The translations under genes and the position numbers were made by a program. From JBCBTJ01 sp039818665 (GTDB taxonomy: Bacteria > Pseudomonadota > Alphaproteobacteria > Caulobacterales > Hyphomonadaceae), in the NCBI GenBank assembly GCA_039818665.1, contig JBCBTJ010000005.1, positions 1 to 64,000 of the forward strand: a stretch of DNA of 64,000 nt. The letters run 5' to 3'. This document shows positions 51,690-60,370 of the stretch, piece after piece; positions within the stretch are counted from its first letter, which is position 1; each line of letters opens with the position of its first letter. The notes below the pieces were generated by a model that did no database searches, was not told where the DNA came from, and saw only the letters and a list, made by a program, of their open reading frames with translations.

Positions 51690-54239
51690 TCACTCAGCCG
51701 CCGCGGCCACTTGCGCCGGTTCGGTGCGGAAACCCTCATATCCCGCCGCCGCGATCTGATCGCAGATGATCCGGTAGACGCCGACGCCGGCCGTATAGAC
51801 CATCATCGTCTTGGTTTTTCCGGGCACATTTGCGCCCGTGTACCAAGAATCCGCCTCCGGGAAGAGCGTCATGTTCGCGACTTGGTCGGCGTGGGCGGTC
51901 CATTCTTCCTCCGCCGCCTCGGTCGGCTCGATCACCGACAGGCCGCGCTCGCCCATCCATTTCAGACAATCGGTGATCCAATCCACATGCTGCTCGATGG
52001 AAACCAGCATATTGCTCAGCACGGACGGGCTCGACGGCCCGGTAATGGTGAACAAATTCGGGAAGCCGGCGACGCAGAGCCCCAGATAAGTCCGCGGTCC
52101 GCCCGCCCATTTGTCCCGCAGCGACGCGCCGTCGACACCGATGATGTCGACGTTGAGGATCGCGCCCGTCATGGCGTCGAAACCGGTCGCAAAGATCAGC
52201 GCGTCGAGCTCGTCCTCGCCCGCGCTGGTCCGCACGCCCGCTTTGGTGATCGTCTCTATGGGCGTCTTCCGCAGATCGACGAGGCGGACATTGTCGCGGT
52301 TGAAAGTCTCGTAATAGTTCGTGTCGAGACAAGGGCGTTTCGTCGCAAAGGGATAAGCTCGCGGCGTCAGCGCCTCGGCCGTGTCCGGATCGTCCACCTT
52401 CTCTCTGATTTTCCGATGCAGAAAGTCGACCACGGTGTCGTTGGCCGCTTTGTCTGTCAGAACGTCCGTATACGCCCCGGATAAAGCGGTGAGCAGGCCC
52501 GATTGGTAGCCGGCCTCATAGGACGCCTCGCGCTCTTCTTCGCCGACCTCGAAGACCGAAACGTCGCCGCGCGGCGGGTTCGGGATGCCGGCTGCCTCCA
52601 GGCGTTGGGCCGCGCGATAATCGCGGTAGCGCTCTTTCATGTCAGAGACTTCCGCGTTTCCAAGCGGGCGATTGAACGCCGGCTGCGAAAAGGCCGGCGT
52701 GCGCTGATAAACCGTGAGCTGCGCGGCCTGTTCGGCGATCAGCGGGATGGACTGCACCGCCGAGGATCCGGTCCCGATGACGCCGACCCTCAGCCCGGTG
52801 AAATCCACCTCTTCATGCGGCCAGCGGCCGGTTTGGTAGGTCGGGCCGTCGAAAGCGCCCGCACCCGGAATGTCTGGGACCTTGGGCGCCGACAGGCACC
52901 CCGTCGCCATGATCAAATATTGCGCGGAGATCGCCTCGCCGGTGTCGGTGTGCACCATCCAGCGGCCCGCGCTCTCATCATAAGCGGCCCGGGTCACCCG
53001 CGTTCCAAACGTCATGTCGCGGCGCAGATCAAAGCGGTCGGCCACATGCTCCGCATAGCGCAAAATCTCGGGCTGGGTCGCGTATTTCTCCGACCATTGC
53101 CAATCCTGCTCAAGCTCAGGCGAGAAGCCGTAGGAATAAGCGAGGCTTTCAATGTCGCAGCGCGCGCCGGGATAGCGGTTCCAATACCAAGTCCCGCCGA
53201 CCCCGTCGCCGGCCTCGATCACGCGCGTGCGCAGGCCCAGCTCGCGCAGACGGTGCAGCTGATACATGCCCGCGAACCCGGCTCCGACCACAACGACGTC
53301 GACCTCTGAGCGCTCGGCGAAGAAGCGGTCGACCTGCTCGCCGACAAAGTCGAGCCCCATCCCCGCCCCCGGCAGCAGGCCCGGCATGGCGAAGAAATTG
53401 TGCATCTGCCGCTCGAACACTTTCAGCGTCACGGGCACGCCGGCCACCCGCAGCTTTTCGGCGTAGGCCTCGCCCTCGTCCCGCAGCACATCGTATTCGG
53501 CGAGCAACATGATCGCAGGCGGCAGGCCGGCGAGGTCGTCGGCGCGCAGCGGCGAGGCCTCGACGCTCGCCCGGTCGGCCGCGTCCGGCGCGTAATGGTC
53601 CCAAAACCAGGTCATCAATTCCGATGTCAAAAGCAGCTGATTTTGAGTGTCGATGTAGGAGTCCCGATCCATCGCCGCGTCGGTCACCGGATAGACGAGG
53701 ATTTGAAGCGCGATATCCAGCCCACCGGCGCGCTTGGCCCGCTGGGCCACGACGGCGGCAAGATTGCCGCCGGCACTGTCCCCGCCGACCAGGATCGGCA
53801 CGCGCGCGCCGGCGATGTCAGACATGTTCGCGTCGACCCATTTCACCGCGTCCCAGGCGTCATCGACGGCCGTCGGAAAGCGATGTTCCGGGGCTTTGCG
53901 ATAATCGACCAGGACGACGGCCGCCCCGGTGCGTTCGGCCAACAACCGGCCCAGCGTGTCGAACCCGTCAATGTCCCCGATCACCCAGCCGCCGCCATGG
54001 TAGTAGACGAGCACGGCGCGCGGCGCCTCAACCGGCTTCAGAACGCGCGCCCGGAACGACCCGCCGTTTTCACTCGTAATCTCAACGTCTTGAACAGACG
54101 CCATCTCCGGCCCAGGCGGCTGCAGGGCTGAGATGCCCGCAGAGACAAGCCGCGCCTCCTCGGGACTCATCTCATGTAGAGGCGGCGCCCCCGCTAATGC
54201 CATTTGAGCCAAAAACGCGGTGCTGGCGATGTCCAATGT
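51690..54239 (-). CDS. Esterase-Baeyer-Villiger-type monooxygenase fusion protein
   Basis: 849-residue two-enzyme protein. Residues 1-305 form an HSL-type alpha/beta hydrolase: oxyanion motif HGGGW (82-86), nucleophile Ser156 in GDSAGG, Asp251 in AEYDVLRDEG, and His281 in ERQMHNFF. Residues about 314-845 form a flavin monooxygenase: FAD motif GAGFAG (320-325) with GGTWYWNRYPGARCDIES, and NADP motif GVIGTGSSAVQS. The monooxygenase fingerprint region reads FDGPTYQTGRWP (464-475), with Gln470 where His is usual. The two domains join without a linker at FFAERSEVDVVVVG. GTG 54239 is chosen because GGGAGGGA precedes it. A monooxygenase could make an ester from a ketone that the hydrolase cleaves. 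Confidence 0.9.
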   Translation of the reverse strand, partial: TLDIASTAFLAQMALAGAPPLHEMSPEEARLVSAGISALQPPGPEMASVQDVEITSENGGSFRARVLKPVEAPRAVLVYYHGGGWVIGDIDGFDTLGRLLAERTGAAVVLVDYRKAPEHRFPTAVDDAWDAVKWVDANMSDIAGARVPILVGGDSAGGNLAAVVAQRAKRAGGLDIALQILVYPVTDAAMDRDSYIDTQNQLLLTSELMTWFWDHYAPDAADRASVEASPLRADDLAGLPPAIMLLAEYDVLRDEGEAYAEKLRVAGVPVTLKVFERQMHNFFAMPGLLPGAGMGLDFVGEQVDRFFAERSEVDVVVVGAGFAGMYQLHRLRELGLRTRVIEAGDGVGGTWYWNRYPGARCDIESLAYSYGFSPELEQDWQWSEKYATQPEILRYAEHVADRFDLRRDMTFGTRVTRAAYDESAGRWMVHTDTGEAISAQYLIMATGCLSAPKVPDIPGAGAFDGPTYQTGRWPHEEVDFTGLRVGVIGTGSSAVQSIPLIAEQAAQLTVYQRTPAFSQPAFNRPLGNAEVSDMKERYRDYRAAQRLEAAGIPNPPRGDVSVFEVGEEEREASYEAGYQSGLLTALSGAYTDVLTDKAANDTVVDFLHRKIREKVDDPDTAEALTPRAYPFATKRPCLDTNYYETFNRDNVRLVDLRKTPIETITKAGVRTSAGEDELDALIFATGFDAMTGAILNVDIIGVDGASLRDKWAGGPRTYLGLCVAGFPNLFTITGPSSPSVLSNMLVSIEQHVDWITDCLKWMGERGLSVIEPTEAAEEEWTAHADQVANMTLFPEADSWYTGANVPGKTKTMMVYTAGVGVYRIICDQIAAAGYEGFRTEPAQVAAAAE

Positions 54240-54320
54240 CACGCCGATCCCTCCCGATCGTTGTTTTGTCAGCAACGATCACGGCCGGAGCGGCGTTTGG
54301 CAATCCCTGGCGCCGCGGAC

Positions 54321-55865
54321 TCAGGCTTCGACAGGCTCTTTCGCCGCCACATCGACGCCCGAATAAGCGAATTCCGGCCCGTCCAAATCAATCGCCGGCA
54401 ACTCGTCTTTTTCCCGCCAATAGTCCTGCGTGTGCTGCCAAACCGGATCAGAGCCGCGCTTCGGCATCAGATGCATCGACCGCATCAGATAGCCAGGATT
54501 GAAATTTTCTTCGTCAATCCAGGGCAGTATCTCCATATCCGCATCTTGCGGACGAAGTTGTACGCGCACTTGCGACGCGCCTCGCTCGTCCATGTGGTTC
54601 AGCAAGCGGCAGACGAAATCACCGAGCAGATCGGCGCGCAGCGTCCAAGACGCGCGGAAGTAGCCGAAGACCCAAGCCATGTTCGGCACGCCGGTGAACA
54701 TCATGCCGCGATAGGTCACCGTGTCCGAGAAATCGACCGGCGCGCCGTCCACTGTGAATGGGATGTCGCCGAGCACGGACAGATTAAAGCCCGTCGCCGA
54801 GATGATGATGTCGGCCTCAAGCTCCTGGCCGCCCTTTGTCAGCACGCCCTTTTCGGTGAAGCGCTCGATCTCGTCGGTCACCACGTCGGCCTTGCCGGAG
54901 GCGATGCCCTGGAACAGGTCGCCGTCCGGCACGAACGCGATGCGTTGTCGCCAAGGCCGGTAGCGCGGGGTGAAGTGCTTATCGATCGGATAGTCTTCGC
55001 CGAGAAACGCCTTCACGCCTTCCAGCAGTTCCTTGGTCACCTCCTCAGTGTCTTCGATGCACCGGCGCGTGAAATCGTGCTGGTCGAACAGCACCCTTTG
55101 GCGCGCGATGCGATGGATCGTCTCCTCGTCGACGGAAATGCGGCGCAGCTCTTCGACCAGCTCGTTCTCATTGCGCCCGGGGATAAAATAGGTCGGCGAG
55201 CGCTGCAGCACCGTCACATGCTCGACCTCTTCGGCGATGGCCGGCACGACGGTGGCGGTCGTCGCGCCCGAGCCGATGCAGACGACGCGCTTGTCCTTCA
55301 GGTCGACATCATCGGGCCAGAGCTGCGGGTGGATGATGCGGCCCTCGAACTTATCCATGTCCGGCCAATCGGGCGTGTAGGGCTTGGTGTAATTGTAATA
55401 GCCTTGGCACATCCAAAGGAAATTGGCCGTGAACAGCACCTCTTCGCCGGTCTCCAGGCGCCGCGCCCGGATCGTCCAGAGACTGTCCTCGGACGACCAC
55501 TCCGCCGAGAGAATCTGATGCCGATAGCGGATCTTGTCCGCCAGATCGTTCTCTTCGATCACCTCGCCCATATAGGACAAGATCTCTTCGGCCGTGGCGA
55601 TGGGCGGGCCCGTCCACGGCTTGAAACGATACCCGAAAGTATACAGGTCGGAGTCTGAGCGTATGCCGGGATATTTGTGCCAGAGCCAGGTGCCGCCGAA
55701 GCTTTCGAGCTTCTCGAGCACCACATAACTCTTGTCCGGACATTGCGTTTTCAAATGATAAGCGGCGCCGACGCCCGATATGCCGGCGCCTGCCACCAAC
55801 ACATCGACATGTTCGACGCGCGGCGTGTCGCCCGCCCCCCCGGTATTGGATCCATCCGCGGCCAT
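54321..55865 (-). CDS. EthA-type flavin monooxygenase (Baeyer-Villiger type)
   Basis: 514-residue FAD/NADPH monooxygenase. FAD-binding motif GAGISG (residues 26-31), then FGGTWLWHKYPGIRSDSDLY. The full fingerprint FEGRIIHPQLWP (173-184) with His179 is intact. The NADPH motif is VVCIGSGATTATVVPAI. The C-terminal part ISATGFNLSVLGDI and GVPNMAWVFGY resembles EthA. Substrates are probably ketones or sulfides. The ATG at 55865 is the likely start. It lies 81 bases upstream of the esterase-monooxygenase fusion on the same strand, so they may be cotranscribed, and it is divergent from a DAACS transporter. Confidence 0.9.
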   Translation of the reverse strand: MAADGSNTGGAGDTPRVEHVDVLVAGAGISGVGAAYHLKTQCPDKSYVVLEKLESFGGTWLWHKYPGIRSDSDLYTFGYRFKPWTGPPIATAEEILSYMGEVIEENDLADKIRYRHQILSAEWSSEDSLWTIRARRLETGEEVLFTANFLWMCQGYYNYTKPYTPDWPDMDKFEGRIIHPQLWPDDVDLKDKRVVCIGSGATTATVVPAIAEEVEHVTVLQRSPTYFIPGRNENELVEELRRISVDEETIHRIARQRVLFDQHDFTRRCIEDTEEVTKELLEGVKAFLGEDYPIDKHFTPRYRPWRQRIAFVPDGDLFQGIASGKADVVTDEIERFTEKGVLTKGGQELEADIIISATGFNLSVLGDIPFTVDGAPVDFSDTVTYRGMMFTGVPNMAWVFGYFRASWTLRADLLGDFVCRLLNHMDERGASQVRVQLRPQDADMEILPWIDEENFNPGYLMRSMHLMPKRGSDPVWQHTQDYWREKDELPAIDLDGPEFAYSGVDVAAKEPVEA

Positions 55866-56101
55866 TGCGCTCCGTCCCTTTGTTGCGCGCCACCAGGTCG
55901 AGCCGATGACGCTTCGTCCCAACTGTCATCAAACCATGGGGCGGCCACAAGGCACTACGTATGTTCCCCTATTGCGCCGGCCGGCGCGGGTCGAACGGCT
56001 GCCGAGACGAAAACAGCCGCAGGACGGTTGTTTCCCGGACCGACGTCTCCGTATTTCTCCGGATTGAACCTCCGGCCTCGGCGCGCGATGAGCGGAGCAA
56101 T

Positions 56102-57547
56102 ATGAGAAAATCACGCGCGATCCGGCTGCAGCGGCTGCCGTTCAATCGACTGTCTAGGCAGCTCGACAGCCTGGTGAAGTCGCAGCTTTGGGCTCAAGTG
56201 CTGCTCGCCGTGGCGCTCGGGGCTGGTGTCGGCGTCTTGCTCGGACCCGATCTAAACCTCGTCACGCGCTCTTTAGCGGCTCTGATCGGCGACTGGCTGG
56301 CGCTGCCCGGGCAGTTGTTCCTTGCACTGATCAGCATGGTGATCATACCGCTCGCGGCCAGCTCGATCATTCTCGGCGTCGCCGGGAGCGGCGGCGGAGA
56401 AACGCTGCAAAAAGTCGGTGTTCGACTGATCGCCTTTATCGGCGTCACGACGTTCGCGGCCACAATCGTCGGCGTGACGCTGGCGCGCCTCATCCAGCCG
56501 GGCCTCACGCTGGCGCCGCCCTCGGCGATCCCGCCGACGCCGAGCTTAAAACCGGACTTGTCCGACTGGCCGTTCGAGCCCTCCTCAGCTATAGGGGACG
56601 CCACGCGCGGATTGCCCGATCTGATCGCCGGAATCATCCCGCAAAACATCTCCGTCTCGCTGGTCGAGCAGGACATGCTCGCCATCGTCGTGTTCTCGCT
56701 GTTCATCGGATTTGCGATCCTGAGGACGGAGAAAAAAGAGCTAACGCGGCCGCTGCTCGCGCTCGCCGGATCGGTCCTAGAAGTCTGCATGACCGTCATC
56801 CGCACGGCGATGCGCTTCGCGCCCGTCGCGGTGTTCGGCCTGATCGCGCAAACGGCGGCGTCCAACGGCTACCGCACCATGGCCGACCTCGCCATGTATT
56901 GCGTCACGGTCCTTGCAGGGCTTTCGGTCTTGTTCGCCATTTATCTCGGCATGGTGGCGGTCTTCGGCCGCATGAAGCCATTGGACTTCCTGCGCCGCGC
57001 TTCGTCGGTGCTGCTGCTCGCTTTTTCGACCTCGAGTTCAGCGGCCGTCCTGCCGCTGACCCTGCAGACCGCGGTCCGGAAGTTCGGCGCGCCGGAGGCG
57101 CTCGCCGGGGCCGTCATCCCGCTCGCCGCCACGATGAACATGGCCGGCACGGCGCTCTACCAGGCGACCGCGATCATCTTTCTCGCCAATATCGGCGGCG
57201 CATCCCTCTCCAACGCCGACATCGCCTTGATCATGATGACGCTGACCGGCGCGTCGATCGGCGCGCCCGCCGCGCCGGGCGCCAGCGTGGCGATCATATC
57301 CGTGACCGCGGCGAGTTATGGCGTTCCGTTGACAGGCTTGCCCCTCATTGTCGGCGTCGACCGCCTGCTGGACATGTCGCGGACGCTGGTCAACGTCGCC
57401 GGGGATCTCGTCCTCACGCGCATCTTGTCGCCGACGAAGCCGCCCGTCGCGTCCGAAACGGACCAGCCGTCCGCGCCAGGGCCGGCGCTGCGTTCAAATT
57501 CGGATCAGAGCGCCACCGCCGACACACCGCGGCCGGATCCGTCCTAG
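56102..57547 (+). CDS. Dicarboxylate/amino acid:cation symporter (DAACS family)
   Basis: 481-residue inner-membrane carrier related to GltP and DctA. About eight helices plus two re-entrant loops are expected. The Ser-rich hairpin motif FSTSSSAAVLPLTLQTAVRK and the substrate-site segment ATMNMAGTALYQATAIIFLA are clear. GASIGAPAAPGASVAIISV follows. GCGGAG lies six bases before the ATG at 56102. Substrate is an acidic amino acid or a C4 dicarboxylate. Its TAG stop shares the palindrome CTAG with the stop of the convergent acyl-CoA synthetase gene. Confidence 0.92.
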   Translation: MRKSRAIRLQRLPFNRLSRQLDSLVKSQLWAQVLLAVALGAGVGVLLGPDLNLVTRSLAALIGDWLALPGQLFLALISMVIIPLAASSIILGVAGSGGGETLQKVGVRLIAFIGVTTFAATIVGVTLARLIQPGLTLAPPSAIPPTPSLKPDLSDWPFEPSSAIGDATRGLPDLIAGIIPQNISVSLVEQDMLAIVVFSLFIGFAILRTEKKELTRPLLALAGSVLEVCMTVIRTAMRFAPVAVFGLIAQTAASNGYRTMADLAMYCVTVLAGLSVLFAIYLGMVAVFGRMKPLDFLRRASSVLLLAFSTSSSAAVLPLTLQTAVRKFGAPEALAGAVIPLAATMNMAGTALYQATAIIFLANIGGASLSNADIALIMMTLTGASIGAPAAPGASVAIISVTAASYGVPLTGLPLIVGVDRLLDMSRTLVNVAGDLVLTRILSPTKPPVASETDQPSAPGPALRSNSDQSATADTPRPDPS

Positions 57548-59337
57548 AAGCGAAACCCGCCCGCCAGGATCGTTTCGTACGCGTCGTGGGTCAGCGGCTC
57601 GTAGGCGCCCTTTTCCGGATGCGCGAACCAGAGCGGATCGCCCGTATTGTCCGGATTGAAACCGTCTTTGACGAGTTCGACCTTGCGGTACTTGAACGTG
57701 CCGGTGGTCTCCGCCTCGCCCTGGATGCGGATGAACAGCGGCACCGCATAAATCGGCAGGCGCTCGCGCAAATAGGCGTGCAGGCCCTCCATATCCAGGT
57801 CGCCGTCGGGCGTTATCGAGGCCATGCCCGCTTTGCCGTCCATGCCGGGGATCGCCACGCCGTAGACGTTTGCGTGGGCGATGTTCGGGTGCCCCGCCAG
57901 CGCTTGGCCGACCTCGTTTGTCGCCACGTTCTCGCCCTTCCAGCGGAAAGTGTCGCCGATCCGGTCGATGAAATAGATGTAGCCGTCGGCGTCCTTCTTC
58001 ATAAGATCGCCGGTGCGGAACCAGGCGTCGCCCTTCTCGAACACGTCGCGCAACATTTTCTTCTCGGTCGCCTGGGCGTCATTGTAGCCCTCGAAACGCG
58101 TGCGAACATCGTCGCCGATCATGCCGATCGCCTCGCCGACCTCGTCGGGATCGGTGCGTATGCAGAAGCCATCTTCGCCGCGGACCGGCTCTTCGGATTC
58201 GACATCGAACTTCACAAAAGCGATGTGCGGCACCCGGGATTCCAGGAATTTCGGAATCCGGCCCACCGCGCCGACTTTGCCGTCGAAGTTCATGAAGGAG
58301 ACATTGCCTTCGGTGGAGCCGTAAAACTCCACCAGAGTCGGGATTTTGAAGCGTTCGAGGAACGCCTCCCAAACCTCCGGCCGCAGCCCATTGCCGAAGC
58401 CGCCGCGCAATTTGTGCGCGCGCTCCTTAGGGTGCTCGGGCGAGTTGAGGAGATAGCGGCACAACTCGCCGATATAAACGATCTCCGTCGCGCCATGATC
58501 GGCGACATCGTCCCAAAAACCGCGCGCTGAAAACTTACGGCGCAGGATGACGCTCGCCCCGGTCATCACAGCGATGCCGATGCCGCAGATCCCGCCCGTG
58601 CCGTGATAGAGTGGCAGGGTCACATAGATCCGGTCGCGCACGCTGGTCTTGGTCGGCGTCACGAAGGTCCGCATCATGCCCTGCGTGCGCGCATTCGTCA
58701 GGCGCGCGGCCTTGGGCAGTCCGGTGGTCCCGGACGTGTAGACATAAAGCGCCAGATCCTTGCCGCGCAGTCCGGCGCGGTGGTCGCGCGGCGGGCGCGC
58801 GGGCGACATCTCGGCCAGCGCGGCGTCCAAATCCTCGCAGCCTTCGATCGCGCCGCCGAGGCTCCAGCGCGTCAGCGCCTCGCCAAGCAGGCCGTCGGCC
58901 GTCTTGAGCAAGTCCGCCTGCTCCGCGCCGGCGATCAGGTGTTTGGCGTCGGCGATGTTGACGCAATGGGCGAGCGCCTTGTCGGCGAGTTGGTTGTTGA
59001 TCAGCGCCGTCACGACGCCGACCTTCATCAGGCCGTACCAGACGGCCACATAGTCCGGCTTGTTCTCCATGAACAAAGCGACGCAGTCGCCGGGTTTCAG
59101 GCCTTGGTCCAGGGCCCAATGGGCGATCCGATTGGCGCGCGCTTCGAACTCGGCATAGGTCGTCAGCTCGCCTTCGAAGCGGAACAGAACATTGTTCGGA
59201 TAGCGATCAATGGTGCGTTCGATATCGTCCGCAGCCAGATTCTCAGACTCCGGATCGATGTCTTTGGTGTAGTTCAACAGGCGGCGCGCGCCCATCAGGG
59301 TGTCATAGTCGCGCTTTAGGTTGGAAAACACACCCAT
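57544..59337 (-). CDS. FATP-type long-chain acyl-CoA synthetase
   Basis: 597-residue AMP-binding enzyme that activates fatty or related acids to acyl-CoA. AMP-binding motif VYTSGTTGLPKAARL (residues about 200-214), YGSTEGNVSFMNFDGKVGAVG (A5 region), GDLMKKDADGYIYFIDRIGD and the Lys-bearing tail TTGTFKYRKVELVKDGF. The sequence is of the FATP/very-long-chain group. AAGGAGG is nine bases before the ATG at 59337. It is divergent from tesB across 145 bases, in keeping with shared control of acyl-CoA metabolism. Confidence 0.93.
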   Translation of the reverse strand: MGVFSNLKRDYDTLMGARRLLNYTKDIDPESENLAADDIERTIDRYPNNVLFRFEGELTTYAEFEARANRIAHWALDQGLKPGDCVALFMENKPDYVAVWYGLMKVGVVTALINNQLADKALAHCVNIADAKHLIAGAEQADLLKTADGLLGEALTRWSLGGAIEGCEDLDAALAEMSPARPPRDHRAGLRGKDLALYVYTSGTTGLPKAARLTNARTQGMMRTFVTPTKTSVRDRIYVTLPLYHGTGGICGIGIAVMTGASVILRRKFSARGFWDDVADHGATEIVYIGELCRYLLNSPEHPKERAHKLRGGFGNGLRPEVWEAFLERFKIPTLVEFYGSTEGNVSFMNFDGKVGAVGRIPKFLESRVPHIAFVKFDVESEEPVRGEDGFCIRTDPDEVGEAIGMIGDDVRTRFEGYNDAQATEKKMLRDVFEKGDAWFRTGDLMKKDADGYIYFIDRIGDTFRWKGENVATNEVGQALAGHPNIAHANVYGVAIPGMDGKAGMASITPDGDLDMEGLHAYLRERLPIYAVPLFIRIQGEAETTGTFKYRKVELVKDGFNPDNTGDPLWFAHPEKGAYEPLTHDAYETILAGGFRF

Positions 59338-59482
59338 CGTATCTGGCCTCCTTGGCGGTCCATCGCTCGCCCCGTTTAGATATATACACATCGCATAGTT
59401 AAAACCGCTCAAACAAATGCCCGTTTTGCGGCGCAGCGAAAACCTGCTAGCGAGCCGGCGCAATCACAAAAGCGCAAGCGCC

Positions 59483-60355
59483 ATGTCAGACCCTGTCTCC
59501 GAGCTGCTCGACCTGCTCGATCTCGAGCTTTTGGAATTCAACCTCTTCCGCGGCCAAAGCCCGGACGAGGATCATGACCGTCAACGCGCCTTCGGCGGCC
59601 AGGTGATCGCCCAAGCTCTGGCGGCCGCCTACCGCACGGTCGGCGATCGGCTTTGCCATTCCTTGCACGCCTATTTCATCCGCCCCGGCGATACGCGCAT
59701 TCCGATCGTCTACGAGGTCGACCGCGCGCGCGACGGCGGCAGCTTCACCACGCGCCGCGTCGTCGCCATCCAAAACGGCTGTCAAATCCTCAACCTCTCG
59801 GCCTCGTTCCACATCGAGGAAGAGGGCTGGGAGCATCAGCACGAGATGCCGGACGTTCCAGGCCCGGACGACCTTAAGACACGCGAACAACTCCGCGCCG
59901 ACTTCATCGATCGCATCCCGCCGCAATACCGCGATATGTGGACGCGGCCGCGCCCGATCGACATGCGCGAGGTGGATCCCCTCGATCCGTTCGAGCCCGA
60001 GAAGACCTCAGACATCAATCATATGTGGTTTCGCACCGCCCGGTCGATCGAAGCCTCGCCCGCCATACACCATTGCCTGCTCGCTTACGCCTCGGACATG
60101 GCGCTGCTCGGCACAGGCAATCGCCCGCACGGCGTCAGCTGGATGAGCGGTAAGATCATGTCGGCGAGCCTCGACCATTCCATGTGGTTCCATGCGCCCG
60201 TACGGGCCGACGAGTGGCTGCTCTACTCCATGGACGCGCCGAAGGCCGGCGGCGCGCGCAGCTTCAACCGCGGCAAGATCTTCACCCAGGAGGGCAAGCT
60301 CGTCGCCTCCGTCGCGCAAGAAGGCCTGATGCGGCCGGTGCGCAAAAAGAAGTAG
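59483..60355 (+). CDS. tesB: Acyl-CoA thioesterase II
   Basis: 290-residue double hot-dog thioesterase that hydrolyses acyl-CoA. Family landmarks: FRGQSPDEDHDRQRAFGGQV, SLHAYFIRPGDTRIPIVYEV, RDGGSFTTRRVVAIQNG, and the catalytic Asp region LLAYASDMALLGTGNRPHG. The C-terminal SLDHSMWFHAPVRADEWLLY is conserved. The ATG at 59483 is chosen by family length; the ribosome binding site is weak. It is 15 bases from the ABC-F gene and likely cotranscribed with it. Confidence 0.94.
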   Translation: MSDPVSELLDLLDLELLEFNLFRGQSPDEDHDRQRAFGGQVIAQALAAAYRTVGDRLCHSLHAYFIRPGDTRIPIVYEVDRARDGGSFTTRRVVAIQNGCQILNLSASFHIEEEGWEHQHEMPDVPGPDDLKTREQLRADFIDRIPPQYRDMWTRPRPIDMREVDPLDPFEPEKTSDINHMWFRTARSIEASPAIHHCLLAYASDMALLGTGNRPHGVSWMSGKIMSASLDHSMWFHAPVRADEWLLYSMDAPKAGGARSFNRGKIFTQEGKLVASVAQEGLMRPVRKKK

Positions 60356-60370
60356 GCGCGTGAGGGCCCC

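Noticed and set aside
56188..58530. 780-codon plus-strand frame overlapping the DAACS carrier and the acyl-CoA synthetase
   Set aside because: It spans two real genes in wrong frames and shows the Arg-rich composition of a shadow.
59401..59440. Inverted repeat CCGCTCAAAC...GTTTTGCGG as a fatty-acid regulator operator between the acyl-CoA synthetase gene and tesB
   Set aside because: Several mismatches interrupt the pairing, so it is not distinguishable from chance.
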